A stretch of DNA of 64,000 nt from Rhodobacteraceae bacterium S2214 (GCA_025141675.1 CP081161.1:2776001-2840000), one strand, 5' to 3'; shown: positions 52,810-61,848, counted from the stretch's first letter. The notes: generated by a model not told the origin, from the sequence alone. A program made the numbers and translations.

Positions 52810-54030
52810 ATGGCTGACTTTCATCAAAACGGAAACATCACGACGCTACACAACCTGCGCACACGATCGACCGACGAGATGGAGCACGAACTGGATGTCT
52901 TTTCGCAGACCCGTAAGATTTCGCTGATCCTGCCGTGCCTGTATTCGGAACTTGAACGCGAAGCGATGCCGAACATTCTGTCTGAGCTGTCGCAGGTGAA
53001 ATACCTGCATCGGATCATCATCGGGCTAGACGCAGCAGACGAAGCGCAATTTCGGCACGCCAAGTCGTTCTTTGAAGGCCTAAACCAAGATCACATCGTC
53101 ATTTGGAACGACAGCCCACGGATGTTGGCGCTTGGTGCGCGACTAGAGGCGATGGGTCTTGCCCCGTCTGAGAAAGGTAAGGGCAAAAACGTTTGGGCCA
53201 GTTTGGGTTATCTGCTGGGCTGTGCCGATAGCGACGTCATGGCGATCCATGATTGCGATATTTTGACGTACGAAAAAGATATGCTCGCCCGCTTGGTTTA
53301 CCCGGTCGTGAACCCGAACTTCCCGTATCAGGTCGCCAAGGGATATTACCCGCGCATTGGTGGCGATCAGCTAAACGGACGAGTAACACGCCTGTTGGTT
53401 AGTCCGCTGCTGATCGCGCTAAAGCGAGTGATCGGCGACCGCGATTACATCGATTACCTGCGTAGTTTTCGCTACCCATTGTCCGGCGAATTTGCGATGC
53501 GAACTTCGATTTTGCCCGACCTGCGTATCCCGTCTGACTGGGGCCTCGAGATTGGGGTTCTGTCTGAGGCATGGCGTAACCTTGCGCCCAAAGCGGTGTG
53601 TCAGGTCGAAATCTCGGATGCCTATGACCACAAACATCAAGAGCTTAGCATTGATGAAGCCAGCGCCGGTCTGAACCGGATGTCCACCGACATTTGCAAG
53701 GCTGTCTTTCGCAAACTTGCCGCTGATGGTACTGTTTTTACTGCCAATGTGTTCCGGACGCTGAAAGCGACCTATTATCGCTGCGCGCTTGATCTGCTGG
53801 AATCCTATTACAACGATGCCAAGATGAACGGGTTGTCGATCGATCGCCATGCGGAAGAAAGATCAATCGAATTGTTTGCTGAAAACATTATGCGCGCAGG
53901 GCACGTCTTCTTGGAAAACCCGCATGAGACGCCATTCATCCCGACATGGAACCGCGTTCACGCGGCTGATCCGTTGTTCTTGGCAGATATGAACGCCGCA
54001 GCACTTGCGGATGTTGCAGAGTTTCAGTGA
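52810..54030 (+). CDS. gpgS: Glucosyl-3-phosphoglycerate synthase-like glycosyltransferase
   Basis: A 406-residue GT-A glycosyltransferase of the GT81/GpgS type. ISLILPCLYSELEREAMPNI near residue 37, the donor-site region LGARLEAMGL-KGKGKNVW near residue 105-125, the DxD-like HDCDILTYEKDM near 143, YPRIGGDQLNGRVTRLLVSPL near 180 and WGLEIGVLSEAWRN near 240. It would transfer glucose from an NDP-glucose to 3-phosphoglycerate. Product dephosphorylation by the preceding gene yields glucosylglycerate, an osmolyte. Its stop is one base from the stop of the GH13 enzyme on the other strand. Confidence 0.85.
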   Translation: MADFHQNGNITTLHNLRTRSTDEMEHELDVFSQTRKISLILPCLYSELEREAMPNILSELSQVKYLHRIIIGLDAADEAQFRHAKSFFEGLNQDHIVIWNDSPRMLALGARLEAMGLAPSEKGKGKNVWASLGYLLGCADSDVMAIHDCDILTYEKDMLARLVYPVVNPNFPYQVAKGYYPRIGGDQLNGRVTRLLVSPLLIALKRVIGDRDYIDYLRSFRYPLSGEFAMRTSILPDLRIPSDWGLEIGVLSEAWRNLAPKAVCQVEISDAYDHKHQELSIDEASAGLNRMSTDICKAVFRKLAADGTVFTANVFRTLKATYYRCALDLLESYYNDAKMNGLSIDRHAEERSIELFAENIMRAGHVFLENPHETPFIPTWNRVHAADPLFLADMNAAALADVAEFQ

Positions 54031-54031
54031 C

Positions 54032-55780
54032 TTACCCGCGGTTGCTGATCCAACGACATTGATAGGGGGCAAGCGTCAGGCCCCCTGCATCCATGTCGAC
54101 CGGATCGCCGCTAAGCAGATCGATCCATGGTTCATCGTCAATTAGGTTCATTGACATGTGGTCCACTCGAACCGTTTCAGCGCTGACGTTATGCAGCGCA
54201 AAAATGGATTGGTGCCGGTCCAGACTTTGCCGCCATACGCCGAACACGCGATTATCCAGCGGCATCGTGAATTGCGTAGCATTTGGGTGAAATGCCGGTT
54301 GCGCGGCCCTAATCCGCAAGCGTTCCGTCAAAGCGCCCAAGACGCGCGCTTGCGGTGTTTCAGCATCATCTAGCAGGTCATTCAAGGTCGGATAATCCCA
54401 CCGATGGCGGTTGATCGCACGGTTCATGCCGCGTCTTTCCACCTGCGCGTGATCGTTTGGTGTCGCGAGCATAGAATGGATATAGAATGCCGGAATCCCT
54501 TCAAGCGACATGACGATGGTCTGCGAACAGACAAACCGGTCGAAATGATAATCGTCTTGCCCCGTAAAGGTTTGCGACGTTGCATCGTAGAACGTCGTGT
54601 TGATTTCGTATGGCGCCTGCCCCCCGTCCGGCAAAGCACGCATCGAGACAAGACCGCCGATATCTTTGATTGTGTCGATCATCTTGGCTTGTTCTTCAGC
54701 GGGCAAAATACCCTCAACGGGACGCATTCCGATGCCGTCATGGCTGGCCGTGAAATTGAGATAGGCGCAGCCAAATTGCGCAGGCGGCATCCCACTTTGC
54801 CAGCGACGCAGGTAATGCGCAGACCCCGACATCATCGCATGCAGGATCAATGGCGGCAGGGGAAAGTTGTAGATCGCGTGGGCTTCGTTCCGGTTGCCGA
54901 AATAGCTAAGGTTTTCGGCTTTTGGAACGTTGGTTTCCGTCAGCAATATGATTGTTTCGGCGGCAAAATCGCACAACACCCGCATCAACTGCACAATGGC
55001 GTGGGTTTGCGGCAGGTGGATGGATGGCGTCCCGATCTCCTTCCAAAGGAACGCAACCGCATCAAGCCGCACAATACGCACCCCGTTATCCACATGCAGG
55101 CGAATGATGCGCAGGAATTCCAGCAGCACCTCTGGATTGCGAAAGTCGAGGTCGATCTGATCATGGCTGAACGTGCACCAGACGTGGCGCGGACCATTCG
55201 TGGTTTCGACCTTTTGCAACAGCGGTGTGGTCCGCGGGCGCACGACTTCGTTCAAATCATCGTCTGGCGAGGCTTCAAAAAAGAACTGATCGTAGGGTTC
55301 TTGTCCTTGCAAGTAACTGTTGAACCACGTGCCTTGGCTGGAAACATGGTTAAGGACCAGATCGGACATCAGATGAAAGTCGTCCCCGATCCGGTTGATA
55401 TCGGCCCAGTCACCGAGCTGCGTATCAACGGACCGAAAGTCGGATACCGCAAAACCATCATCAGACGTGTAGGGAAAAAACGGTAGGATATGGACGCCGT
55501 TCACCGCGCCTTTCAGACGGCGCAGCAAGAAATCATGAAGCAAATCCAGCGGCTTGTGTGCCCCGTCCAGTATTGAATTCCCGTAGGTAATCAACACCGC
55601 ATCATGTTCGGTCCACAGATCATTGCTCGGCGTTCGGCCATGTTTGCGTGGTTTAGTCCCATCCGGCCAAAAGGCATCGACGATTTGACTAAGCAGGATA
55701 TCCGCGTCGATTTCTGGATAGACCTGCGCGATAAGAGGCAATAATTGCGTGCGAAGCGTCGTTGTCTTTGAAGTGTCCAT
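54032..55780 (-). CDS. GH13 sucrose-phosphorylase-like enzyme, probable glucosylglycerate phosphorylase
   Basis: A 582-residue alpha-amylase-family enzyme of the subfamily 18 type. Catalytic positions: nucleophile Asp in VRIVRLDAVAF near residue 240, acid/base Glu in LLTETNVP near 280, transition-state Asp in ASHDGIGMR near 360. The opening VLITYGNSIL and HILPFFPYTSDDGFAVSDF are typical of sucrose/glucosylglycerate phosphorylases. Placement against gpgS and the phosphatase argues for reversible phosphorolysis of glucosylglycerate to glucose-1-phosphate and glycerate; sucrose phosphorylase is the alternative. The ATG at 55778-55780 is the family-like start. Confidence 0.85.
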   Translation of the reverse strand: MDTSKTTTLRTQLLPLIAQVYPEIDADILLSQIVDAFWPDGTKPRKHGRTPSNDLWTEHDAVLITYGNSILDGAHKPLDLLHDFLLRRLKGAVNGVHILPFFPYTSDDGFAVSDFRSVDTQLGDWADINRIGDDFHLMSDLVLNHVSSQGTWFNSYLQGQEPYDQFFFEASPDDDLNEVVRPRTTPLLQKVETTNGPRHVWCTFSHDQIDLDFRNPEVLLEFLRIIRLHVDNGVRIVRLDAVAFLWKEIGTPSIHLPQTHAIVQLMRVLCDFAAETIILLTETNVPKAENLSYFGNRNEAHAIYNFPLPPLILHAMMSGSAHYLRRWQSGMPPAQFGCAYLNFTASHDGIGMRPVEGILPAEEQAKMIDTIKDIGGLVSMRALPDGGQAPYEINTTFYDATSQTFTGQDDYHFDRFVCSQTIVMSLEGIPAFYIHSMLATPNDHAQVERRGMNRAINRHRWDYPTLNDLLDDAETPQARVLGALTERLRIRAAQPAFHPNATQFTMPLDNRVFGVWRQSLDRHQSIFALHNVSAETVRVDHMSMNLIDDEPWIDLLSGDPVDMDAGGLTLAPYQCRWISNRG

Positions 55781-55991
55781 AACGTCAGAAAAACAGAGTT
55801 ATCGCTAAGATCAAGCCGTTGCACGCAGTCTGCTTGCATTCGGGCCAAGTTCGACATGCAGGCGTCGCGCGCGCTTCGCATTTTGTAGAAAAACGCCTAC
55901 TTATTGGGCAGAAGAATTCTGATCGCCCCTACATCAGACAACCCATGGGACAATTTTTTCGTTTGACCCGCATGTCCCGTGCATTTACGCA
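55781..55991. other. Divergent promoter region before the thiamine riboswitch
   Basis: 211 bases without a credible gene. It should contain the promoters of the GH13 gene (left) and of the thi operon (right). Confidence 0.5.
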
Positions 55992-56075
55992 AGCCGTACC
56001 AGGGGCGCCGAAAGGCTGAGACGTACCCTTTGAACCTGAACCAGATAATGCTGGCGGAGGGAGGTAGTGCGTTCC
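55992..56075 (+). ncRNA. TPP riboswitch (THI element)
   Basis: Shows the THI-box core: GGGGCGCC, then CTGAGA (56016-56021), ACCC, ACCTGA (56034-56039), CCAG-ATAATG-CTGG (56041-56054) and GGAGGGAGG. TACC (55997-56000) can pair with GGTA (56063-56066) to close P1. It binds thiamine pyrophosphate and represses downstream thi genes. Confidence 0.95.
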
Positions 56076-56093
56076 GGGCTTTGCGCGAGCGTC

Positions 56094-56121
56094 GTCTCTT
56101 TTTTCCGCTGAAAAAGGAGAC
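56094..56121 (+). promoter_or_regulatory. SD-sequestering hairpin, expression platform of the thi riboswitch
   Basis: GTCTCTTTTTT (56094-56104) pairs with AAAAAGGAGAC (56111-56121) over eleven positions (one U-G), loop CCGCTG. The 3' arm contains AAGGAG, the thiM ribosome site, four bases before the ATG, so folding blocks translation. The purine-rich riboswitch end GGAGGGAGG can compete for the CTCTTTTTTCC arm. Confidence 0.75.
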
Positions 56122-56124
56122 ATC

Positions 56125-56901
56125 ATGGCCCCGCAACACGTTTTGGCAATGCTGCGCGAACAGAACCCGTTAGTGCAATGCATCACGAACTACGTCGCGA
56201 TGAACGTGGCCGCGAACGTTGTTCTCGCAGCCGGTGCTTCGCCAGCAATGGTCCACGCATCAGAGGAAATTGCAGAATTCACCCCAATTTGCGGCGCGCT
56301 GACCATCAACATCGGCACGTTGTCGGCCCCATGGACTGCCAGCATGTTGGCGGCTGCAAACGCGGCGAATGACAAAAACATCCCGTGGGTGTTGGACCCT
56401 GTTGCACATTTCATATCGACTTATCGCAAGGGCGTCGCGCAGGATTTATTGGCGTTGCGTCCCACGATCCTACGCGGCAATGCGTCCGAGATTTTAGCGA
56501 TGGCTGGTGCGGTAGGAGCTGGTAAAGGTGCCGATAGCGGCGACAGCGTGGATGCCGCAGAGGATGCCGCACGCGCAATCGCCAAGGCACACGGCAGTGT
56601 GGTTGCGGTCACCGGACCGGTTGATTTTGTGACAGATGGCACCCAATCAGCAAAGGTCACTGGCGGGTCCGACATCATGCCCAAGGTAACCGCGTTGGGG
56701 TGCGCACAAACAGCGCTGATGGGCGCCTATGCCGCCACTGGCCCCGCTTTTGACGCTGCTTTGGCGACGCTGGCGCATTACAAAGTCGCAGGAACAATGG
56801 CCGCACAGCAGGCAAAAGGCCCCGGCAGTTTTCAGATGCATTTCCTTGATGCGCTTAGCGCGGTACAGCCCGACGATCTGCCCAACGTGATCCTCTCATG
56901 A
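56125..56901 (+). CDS. thiM: Hydroxyethylthiazole kinase
   Basis: Phosphorylates hydroxyethylthiazole in the salvage branch of thiamine synthesis. The 258-residue ribokinase-like protein has VQCITNYVAMNVAANV near residue 16, ASPAMVHASEEI near 38, WVLDPVAH near 92, RGNASEIL near 117 and the catalytic Cys in TALGCAQTALMGA near 192. AAGGAG precedes the ATG but is buried in the hairpin at 56094-56121, which explains TPP control. Next start overlaps by 4 bp. Confidence 0.95.
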   Translation: MAPQHVLAMLREQNPLVQCITNYVAMNVAANVVLAAGASPAMVHASEEIAEFTPICGALTINIGTLSAPWTASMLAAANAANDKNIPWVLDPVAHFISTYRKGVAQDLLALRPTILRGNASEILAMAGAVGAGKGADSGDSVDAAEDAARAIAKAHGSVVAVTGPVDFVTDGTQSAKVTGGSDIMPKVTALGCAQTALMGAYAATGPAFDAALATLAHYKVAGTMAAQQAKGPGSFQMHFLDALSAVQPDDLPNVILS

Positions 56902-57530
56902 CCAGCCTGTGCCAACAATTGCGGCTGTATCTGGTGACAGACACAGCACTGTGCCGCGGTCATGGGTTGGTCGAAACCGTCCAAGAGGCGGTCGCGGGCG
57001 GCGTCACAATGGTGCAACTGCGCGCCAAAGACGCCACCACACGCGAACGGGTCGACATGGCCCGCGCAATCAAGGCCGCACTTGTCGGCACCGGTGTTCC
57101 GGTCATCGTCAATGATGATCTAGACGCCGCGATCGAGGCCGATGCTTGCGGTGCGCATATCGGTCAAAGTGATTTGGCTCCGGCAGACGCACGCGGATTG
57201 TTGGGCCCCGACAAAATCTTGGGGTTGTCTTGCGAAACAACTGCAACTGTCCAAGCAGCGGACACTGATATCGTGGATTACCTTGGGATCGGGCCGGTAT
57301 TCGGCACGACGACAAAGCAGGATCACGAGGCACCGATCGGTTTTGATGGCTTGGCAGAATTGGCCGCTCTGACGTCGCTGCCAACCGTCGCGATCGGGGG
57401 GCTTAAAGCCAAGCATCAAGCGGACGTATTGGCATCAGGCGTTGATGGCCTCGCTGTCGTTTCTGCCATTTGCGGGCAAGCCGATCCGAAGGCTGCCGCC
57501 CAATTATTTTTTCAGGAGCCCGCCCAATGA
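56898..57530 (+). CDS. thiE: Thiamine-phosphate synthase
   Basis: Joins HMP-pyrophosphate and thiazole phosphate to form thiamine phosphate. The 210-residue TIM barrel has LYLVTD near residue 10, VQLRAKDA near 40, VNDDLDAAIEADACGAHIGQSDL near 72, YLGIGPVFGTTTK near 130 and IGGLKAKH near 165. ATG overlaps the thiM stop (ATGA). CAGGAG at its 3' end serves thiD. Confidence 0.95.
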   Translation: MTSLCQQLRLYLVTDTALCRGHGLVETVQEAVAGGVTMVQLRAKDATTRERVDMARAIKAALVGTGVPVIVNDDLDAAIEADACGAHIGQSDLAPADARGLLGPDKILGLSCETTATVQAADTDIVDYLGIGPVFGTTTKQDHEAPIGFDGLAELAALTSLPTVAIGGLKAKHQADVLASGVDGLAVVSAICGQADPKAAAQLFFQEPAQ

Positions 57531-58345
57531 TCCCGAACATACTAAGCATTGCGGGGTCTGACCCGTCTGGTGGCGCGGGCATTCAGGCAGATCTGAAAGC
57601 CATATCCGCCAATGGCGCATTTGCGATGGCGGCGATCACCGCCCTCACCGCGCAAAACACGCAGGGCGTTAGCGGTGTTCATTTGGTGCCGCCAGCGTTC
57701 GTGCGCGACCAGATCAACGCAGTTTTTGATGATATCCGTGTCGATGCCGTAAAGGTCGGGATGATCGCAGATGCCGATATTGCACAAGCGGTTGTTGATG
57801 CGCTGACTGACCGCGACGTCCCTATCATCCTTGACCCGGTTATGATCGCAAAGGGCGGTGCGTCCCTTTTGGACCCCGATGCGATTGCCGTGTTGCGCGA
57901 GGCGTTGCTGCCCATCGCAACCATCCTGACCCCAAACCTGCCGGAAGCAGCCCAACTGCTGGACATGCCGGTGGCGCAAGCACGTGATGAGATGGCGGAT
58001 CAGGGGCGCAAGCTTTGTGCGCTTGGAGCAGACGCGGTGTTGATGAAGGGCGGACATCTGCCGGATGCCGATAGTCCTGATTGTCTGGTCACCCCGAGCA
58101 ACATCACTTGGTTCGAAGGCGCGCGCACCGCTACCCGCAACACACATGGGACCGGATGCACCCTGTCATCAGCGCTGGCTGCGCAACTGGCCAAAACAGT
58201 CGACGTCCATGCCGCCGTTGCCGCAGCCAAATCTTATGTGTCCCACGCAATCGCCCACGCCGATCAGCTTTCCGTTGGATTAGGGCATGGGCCAACCCAC
58301 CATTTCGCAGAACTGCATCGCGCATCAAAGGAACCACTTTCATGA
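57527..58345 (+). CDS. thiD: Bifunctional HMP/HMP-phosphate kinase
   Basis: Phosphorylates hydroxymethylpyrimidine twice. The 272-residue ribokinase-fold protein has LSIAGSDPSGGAGIQADLKA at residues 5-24, ILDPVMIAKGG near 102, TPNLPEAAQLL near 135 and the anion-hole GTGCTLSSALAA near 210 with catalytic Cys in that motif. The ATG at 57527 overlaps the thiE stop (ATGA) and follows CAGGAG. Confidence 0.96.
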   Translation: MIPNILSIAGSDPSGGAGIQADLKAISANGAFAMAAITALTAQNTQGVSGVHLVPPAFVRDQINAVFDDIRVDAVKVGMIADADIAQAVVDALTDRDVPIILDPVMIAKGGASLLDPDAIAVLREALLPIATILTPNLPEAAQLLDMPVAQARDEMADQGRKLCALGADAVLMKGGHLPDADSPDCLVTPSNITWFEGARTATRNTHGTGCTLSSALAAQLAKTVDVHAAVAAAKSYVSHAIAHADQLSVGLGHGPTHHFAELHRASKEPLS

Positions 58346-59280
58346 AAACAGTATTGCTGGCCTCGGCCTTTTCCGTGTTTGCAGCGCCGCTTTGGGCGCA
58401 AGATCAAATGACACTTTTGCTCGATTGGTTCGTTAATCCCGACCACGGGCCAGTCATCATCGCGCAAGAGAAAGGCTATTTCGCAGACGTTGATCTCGAC
58501 GTTGACGTGATCGCCCCTTCGGACCCTTCGGACCCGCCCAAAATGGTCGCGGCGGGGCGTGCGGATTTGGCGATTTCCTATCAGCCCCAACTGCACCTCC
58601 AAATCCACGAAGGCCTGCCTTTGCAACGGGTCGGCACGCTGATCGCGACACCGCTGAATTGCTTATTAACTCGTGCTGACGGCCCCATCGCATCACCCGC
58701 CGATCTCAAGGGACGTAAAGTCGGGTTTTCAGTGGGCGGCGTCGAAGAAGCCGTTTTGGGGCACGTGTTGAACACGCACGGGCTGACGTTGGATGATGTT
58801 GAATTGATCAACGTAAACTGGTCGTTGTCCCCTTCGTTGATGTCCGGTCAGGTCGACGCCGTTATCGGTGCATTCCGAAATTTCGAACTGAACCAAATGG
58901 ATATCGCAGGCGTGCCGGGGCATTGTTTCTACGTCGAGGAAGAAGGGCTGCCAGCCTACGATGAACTGATCTACGTCGCCAATTCCGAAACCATGGACAC
59001 CGATATGATCATGCGTTTTCTCGCGGCGACGGAAAAGGCCACACAGTACATCGTCAATCATCCGGAAGAGGCATGGCAAATATTCGCAAGCACAGCGCCA
59101 GCACTGCAGGATGAGCTTAACGCGCGCGCATGGGTAGACACCCTGCCCCGATTTGCATTGCGTCCGACAGCGATGGATGCTGGCCGCTATGAGACGTTCG
59201 AAGTATTTTTACACGACGCGGGCCTGATACCAGACGTCCATCCCGTATCGAAAATCGCCATTGATGTGACGTCACAATGA
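58342..59280 (+). CDS. thiY: HMP/thiamine-precursor ABC transporter substrate-binding protein
   Basis: A 312-residue periplasmic NMT1/THI5-like protein. Signal peptide residues 1-19 (ending LWAQ), then MTLLLDWFVNPDHGPVIIAQEKGYF, with the ThiY-like LDWxxNPDH opening, LAISYQPQLHLQIHEGLPL near 75 and GFSVGGVEEAVLG near 115. Placed in the thi operon with ThiX and ThiZ, it binds hydroxymethylpyrimidine or formylaminopyrimidine precursors. ATG overlaps the thiD stop. Confidence 0.93.
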   Translation: MKTVLLASAFSVFAAPLWAQDQMTLLLDWFVNPDHGPVIIAQEKGYFADVDLDVDVIAPSDPSDPPKMVAAGRADLAISYQPQLHLQIHEGLPLQRVGTLIATPLNCLLTRADGPIASPADLKGRKVGFSVGGVEEAVLGHVLNTHGLTLDDVELINVNWSLSPSLMSGQVDAVIGAFRNFELNQMDIAGVPGHCFYVEEEGLPAYDELIYVANSETMDTDMIMRFLAATEKATQYIVNHPEEAWQIFASTAPALQDELNARAWVDTLPRFALRPTAMDAGRYETFEVFLHDAGLIPDVHPVSKIAIDVTSQ

Positions 59281-59963
59281 GCAATCAGCCTTACGGTCAA
59301 ACCTTTGCACAATGGCGGGCCGGTTGCCCCACCGCATGGCATGCCTACACGCACCATGCCTTCGTTGAAGGACTTGGTGATGGGACTTTGCCGCGTGCAG
59401 CCTTCATCCATTACCTCATCCAAGACTACGTGTTCTTAGTCCATTTCGCGCGGGCGTGGTCCTTGGCCGTGGTGAAAGCCGAAACACTTACGGAAATGAA
59501 GACATGCGCCGCGACCGTCGATGCATTGGTCAATCACGAGATGGCCCTGCACGTCGCAACATGTGCAGCCGAAGGCATCGACGAGCAAACCTTGTTCACC
59601 GCAACCGAAGAATTCGAAAACCTCGCCTATACGCGGTACGTCATGGATGCAGGGCTGCAGGGTGATTTTCTCGACTTGATGGCAGCACTCGCGCCCTGTT
59701 GCTTTGGCTATGGCGAAATCGGGTTACGATTGGAAACGTCAGCAGTCAAAGACACGCCCTACCGCGACTGGATCAAGACGTATTCGGACAATGATTATCA
59801 GACCGTGATGTCCAACGTCGGGCGCATGATCGACCAAGCTGTTGTGCGTAGATTGGGAGATCGGCCGTTTAGCGCTGCGCGTTGGCCACACCTTCAAGAC
59901 CGGTTCACAACGGCCACGCAACTAGAAGCCGCTTTTTGGGATATGGGGTTAAAGCGCGCGTGA
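59277..59963 (+). CDS. tenA: Aminopyrimidine aminohydrolase (thiaminase II)
   Basis: Hydrolyses aminomethylpyrimidine breakdown products of thiamine to HMP for salvage. The 228-residue all-helical protein has FIHYLIQDYVFLVHFARAW near residue 45 (Asp of the active site), EFENLAYTRYVMD near 110 and the catalytic Cys region LMAALAPCCFGYGEIG near 140. A Glu near the C terminus may match the third catalytic residue. Start overlaps thiY by 4 bp; stop overlaps thiZ by one base. Confidence 0.94.
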   Translation: MSNQPYGQTFAQWRAGCPTAWHAYTHHAFVEGLGDGTLPRAAFIHYLIQDYVFLVHFARAWSLAVVKAETLTEMKTCAATVDALVNHEMALHVATCAAEGIDEQTLFTATEEFENLAYTRYVMDAGLQGDFLDLMAALAPCCFGYGEIGLRLETSAVKDTPYRDWIKTYSDNDYQTVMSNVGRMIDQAVVRRLGDRPFSAARWPHLQDRFTTATQLEAAFWDMGLKRA

Positions 59964-60685
59964 TGGCGGCACCTGACATTCACGTTTCAGGTCAGTACGA
60001 CATCGCTGGCCAACGCATTTTTGGCCCCATTGATCTAACGCTGCACGCGGGACAATGGACCTGCCTTTTGGGACAATCCGGTGTGGGTAAATCCACGTTA
60101 CTGCGGCTGATTGCAGGGCTGGATTGTAGTGGCGCGTTTTCCGGCACCATCACGACCTCTGACGGCGCAACACATGACGGGCAGATCAGTTTAATGGCAC
60201 AATCTGATCTATTACTGCCTTGGCTCAGCGTCTTGGAAAACATAGTCATCGGCAGCCGCTTACGCGGGACGGAGCCGGATTTCGAACGCGTCGAAGATCT
60301 TATCGCCAAGGTCGGGCTGACGCCATATCGCAACGAAAAACCCGCCGCTTTATCGGGCGGGATGCGCCAACGCGCGGCATTGGCACGCACGTTGATGGAG
60401 GATCGGCCCGTTGCGCTTCTGGATGAACCATTCTCGGCACTAGATGCAGGCACACGTGCCGACATGCAGGATCTGGCAGTTGACGTTTTAAAAGGAAAAA
60501 CAGTGTTGTTGGTGACGCACGATCCCGCCGAGGCCGTGCGGTTGGGACATCAGATTACCGTTCTGACACCCGACGCGGCAATTCAATGGCAACCACCCGC
60601 AACAGAGCCGATCCGCGACCAATACGCTGCGGAAACTACGGCATGCCAAGCAGCGCTTCTTGATCACCTGAGACGCGACAAATGA
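59963..60685 (+). CDS. thiZ: HMP/thiamine-precursor ABC transporter ATP-binding protein
   Basis: A 240-residue ATPase of the importer. Walker A LGQSGVGKST, Q-loop MAQSDLLLPWLS, signature LSGGMRQRAAL, Walker B VALLDEPFSALDA, H-loop LVTHDPAEA. The ATG at 59963 overlaps the tenA stop by one base (TGATG). Slightly short at the N terminus compared with SsuB proteins, but starts at the first strand (IHVSGQYDIAGQRIFGPIDL). Confidence 0.92.
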   Translation: MAAPDIHVSGQYDIAGQRIFGPIDLTLHAGQWTCLLGQSGVGKSTLLRLIAGLDCSGAFSGTITTSDGATHDGQISLMAQSDLLLPWLSVLENIVIGSRLRGTEPDFERVEDLIAKVGLTPYRNEKPAALSGGMRQRAALARTLMEDRPVALLDEPFSALDAGTRADMQDLAVDVLKGKTVLLVTHDPAEAVRLGHQITVLTPDAAIQWQPPATEPIRDQYAAETTACQAALLDHLRRDK

Positions 60686-61419
60686 TCAAATTAGCGTATA
60701 TTTTGACACCTATTCTATTCGGGATATCCCTTTGGCAAGGCGTAGTTTGGTTAACCGACGTGCCCCAGTTCATTCTTCCATCGCCATGGCGCGTGGCGCA
60801 AACAGGATGGGAATATCGCGGTTTGATCCTGGAAAATGCCTTGGTCACAGGGACTGAAGTCGTCTTGGGACTTGTCCTTGGCACAGTCCTTGGCGCATTA
60901 ACCGCGATCCTATTGGCCAGCTCTCAAAGGCTTCATCGGTTGGTCATGCCGTTGCTTATCCTGACGCAAGCCATCCCGGTTTTCGCGCTCGCTCCGATCC
61001 TCACGCTCTGGCTAGGATACGGGATCGCATCGAAAGTTATGATGGCGCTACTGATCATTTTCTTTCCTGTCACCAGCGCATTTTTTGACGGCTTAAGTCG
61101 CATCCCAAGCGGCTTTGCAGATTTGGCGAAGACAATGGGCGGGACGAAATGGCAGATCATGCGGCACATCAGAATACCGCATGCGATCCCTTCTCTAGGA
61201 ACTGGACTGAAACTTGCGGCCGTTTATGCTCCCATCGGCGCCGTAATCGGGGAATGGGTCGGCGCATCGCAGGGGCTTGGATATCTGATGCTGCTGGCGA
61301 ACGGGCGGGCGAAGACAGACTTAATGTTCGCGAGCTTATTGTGTATTTGCCTCTTGGCGACACTCCTATATCTTGCGGTTTCACTTTTATCGAACGGATT
61401 GTACCATGAAGAACGCTGA
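60682..61419 (+). CDS. thiX: HMP/thiamine-precursor ABC transporter permease
   Basis: A 245-residue membrane protein with six helices and the EAA loop (LAKTMGGTKWQIMRHIRIPHAIPSLGTGL), completing the importer. ATG overlaps the thiZ stop (ATGA). Last gene of the thi operon; no strong terminator follows within 60 bp. Confidence 0.92.
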   Translation: MIKLAYILTPILFGISLWQGVVWLTDVPQFILPSPWRVAQTGWEYRGLILENALVTGTEVVLGLVLGTVLGALTAILLASSQRLHRLVMPLLILTQAIPVFALAPILTLWLGYGIASKVMMALLIIFFPVTSAFFDGLSRIPSGFADLAKTMGGTKWQIMRHIRIPHAIPSLGTGLKLAAVYAPIGAVIGEWVGASQGLGYLMLLANGRAKTDLMFASLLCICLLATLLYLAVSLLSNGLYHEER

Positions 61420-61443
61420 AATCTTGGAGGTGTATTACCGGAG

Positions 61444-61617
61444 ATGATCGACGGATCCACATATGGATTCCGTCGTATTCGCAAAGTCGGATGCTATCAC
61501 AGCGGCAGCATCAGAACTGACGCTCCGATTATGCCTTCAGGAGTCATTTTTGCCAACGGACTGTTGCCAACCACGATCTCGAACGAGCGATCTATTTTTG
61601 AGATTGTCGCCCAATAG
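61444..61617 (+). CDS. Possible small open frame after thiX
   Basis: A 57-codon frame, ATG at 61444 to TAG at 61617, opening IDGSTYGFRRIRKVG with a hydrophobic part GVIFANGLLPTT. GGAGG lies 14 bp upstream. No family recognised; could be chance or a decayed end of a gene. Confidence 0.2.
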   Translation: MIDGSTYGFRRIRKVGCYHSGSIRTDAPIMPSGVIFANGLLPTTISNERSIFEIVAQ

Positions 61618-61707
61618 AGGGTCCGGTGAACGCTAACGTTATGCCGCGTGTTACTTATTTGCTATTTCTTGTGTTTATCGTCGAGAGATAGGGTTGGCTT
61701 CTTATTA

Positions 61708-61843
61708 GATTTGGCAGTGACTTACTCTCCCACGCCTTAAGACGCAGTACTATCCGCCGACCGACAGGCGTTTGCTTGCCAAACGCCGTAAGGGGGCGCA
61801 GCGGCACTTAACTTCCGCGTTCGGGATGGGATCGGGTGTTTTG
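61708..61843 (-). pseudogene. 5S rRNA pseudogene, copy A (5' end lost, hairpin insertion)
   Basis: Matches the intact 5S gene except that about 35 bases are inserted near 61755-61796, including the stem GGCGTTTG-CTTGC-CAAACGCC (61767-61787), and similarity stops at 61843, about 20 nt short of the 5S 5' end. Confidence 0.85.
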
Positions 61844-61848
61844 TCCCT

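Noticed and set aside
54404..55486. 360-codon plus-strand frame over the GH13 gene
   Set aside because: Antisense shadow; catalytic motifs all lie on the minus strand.
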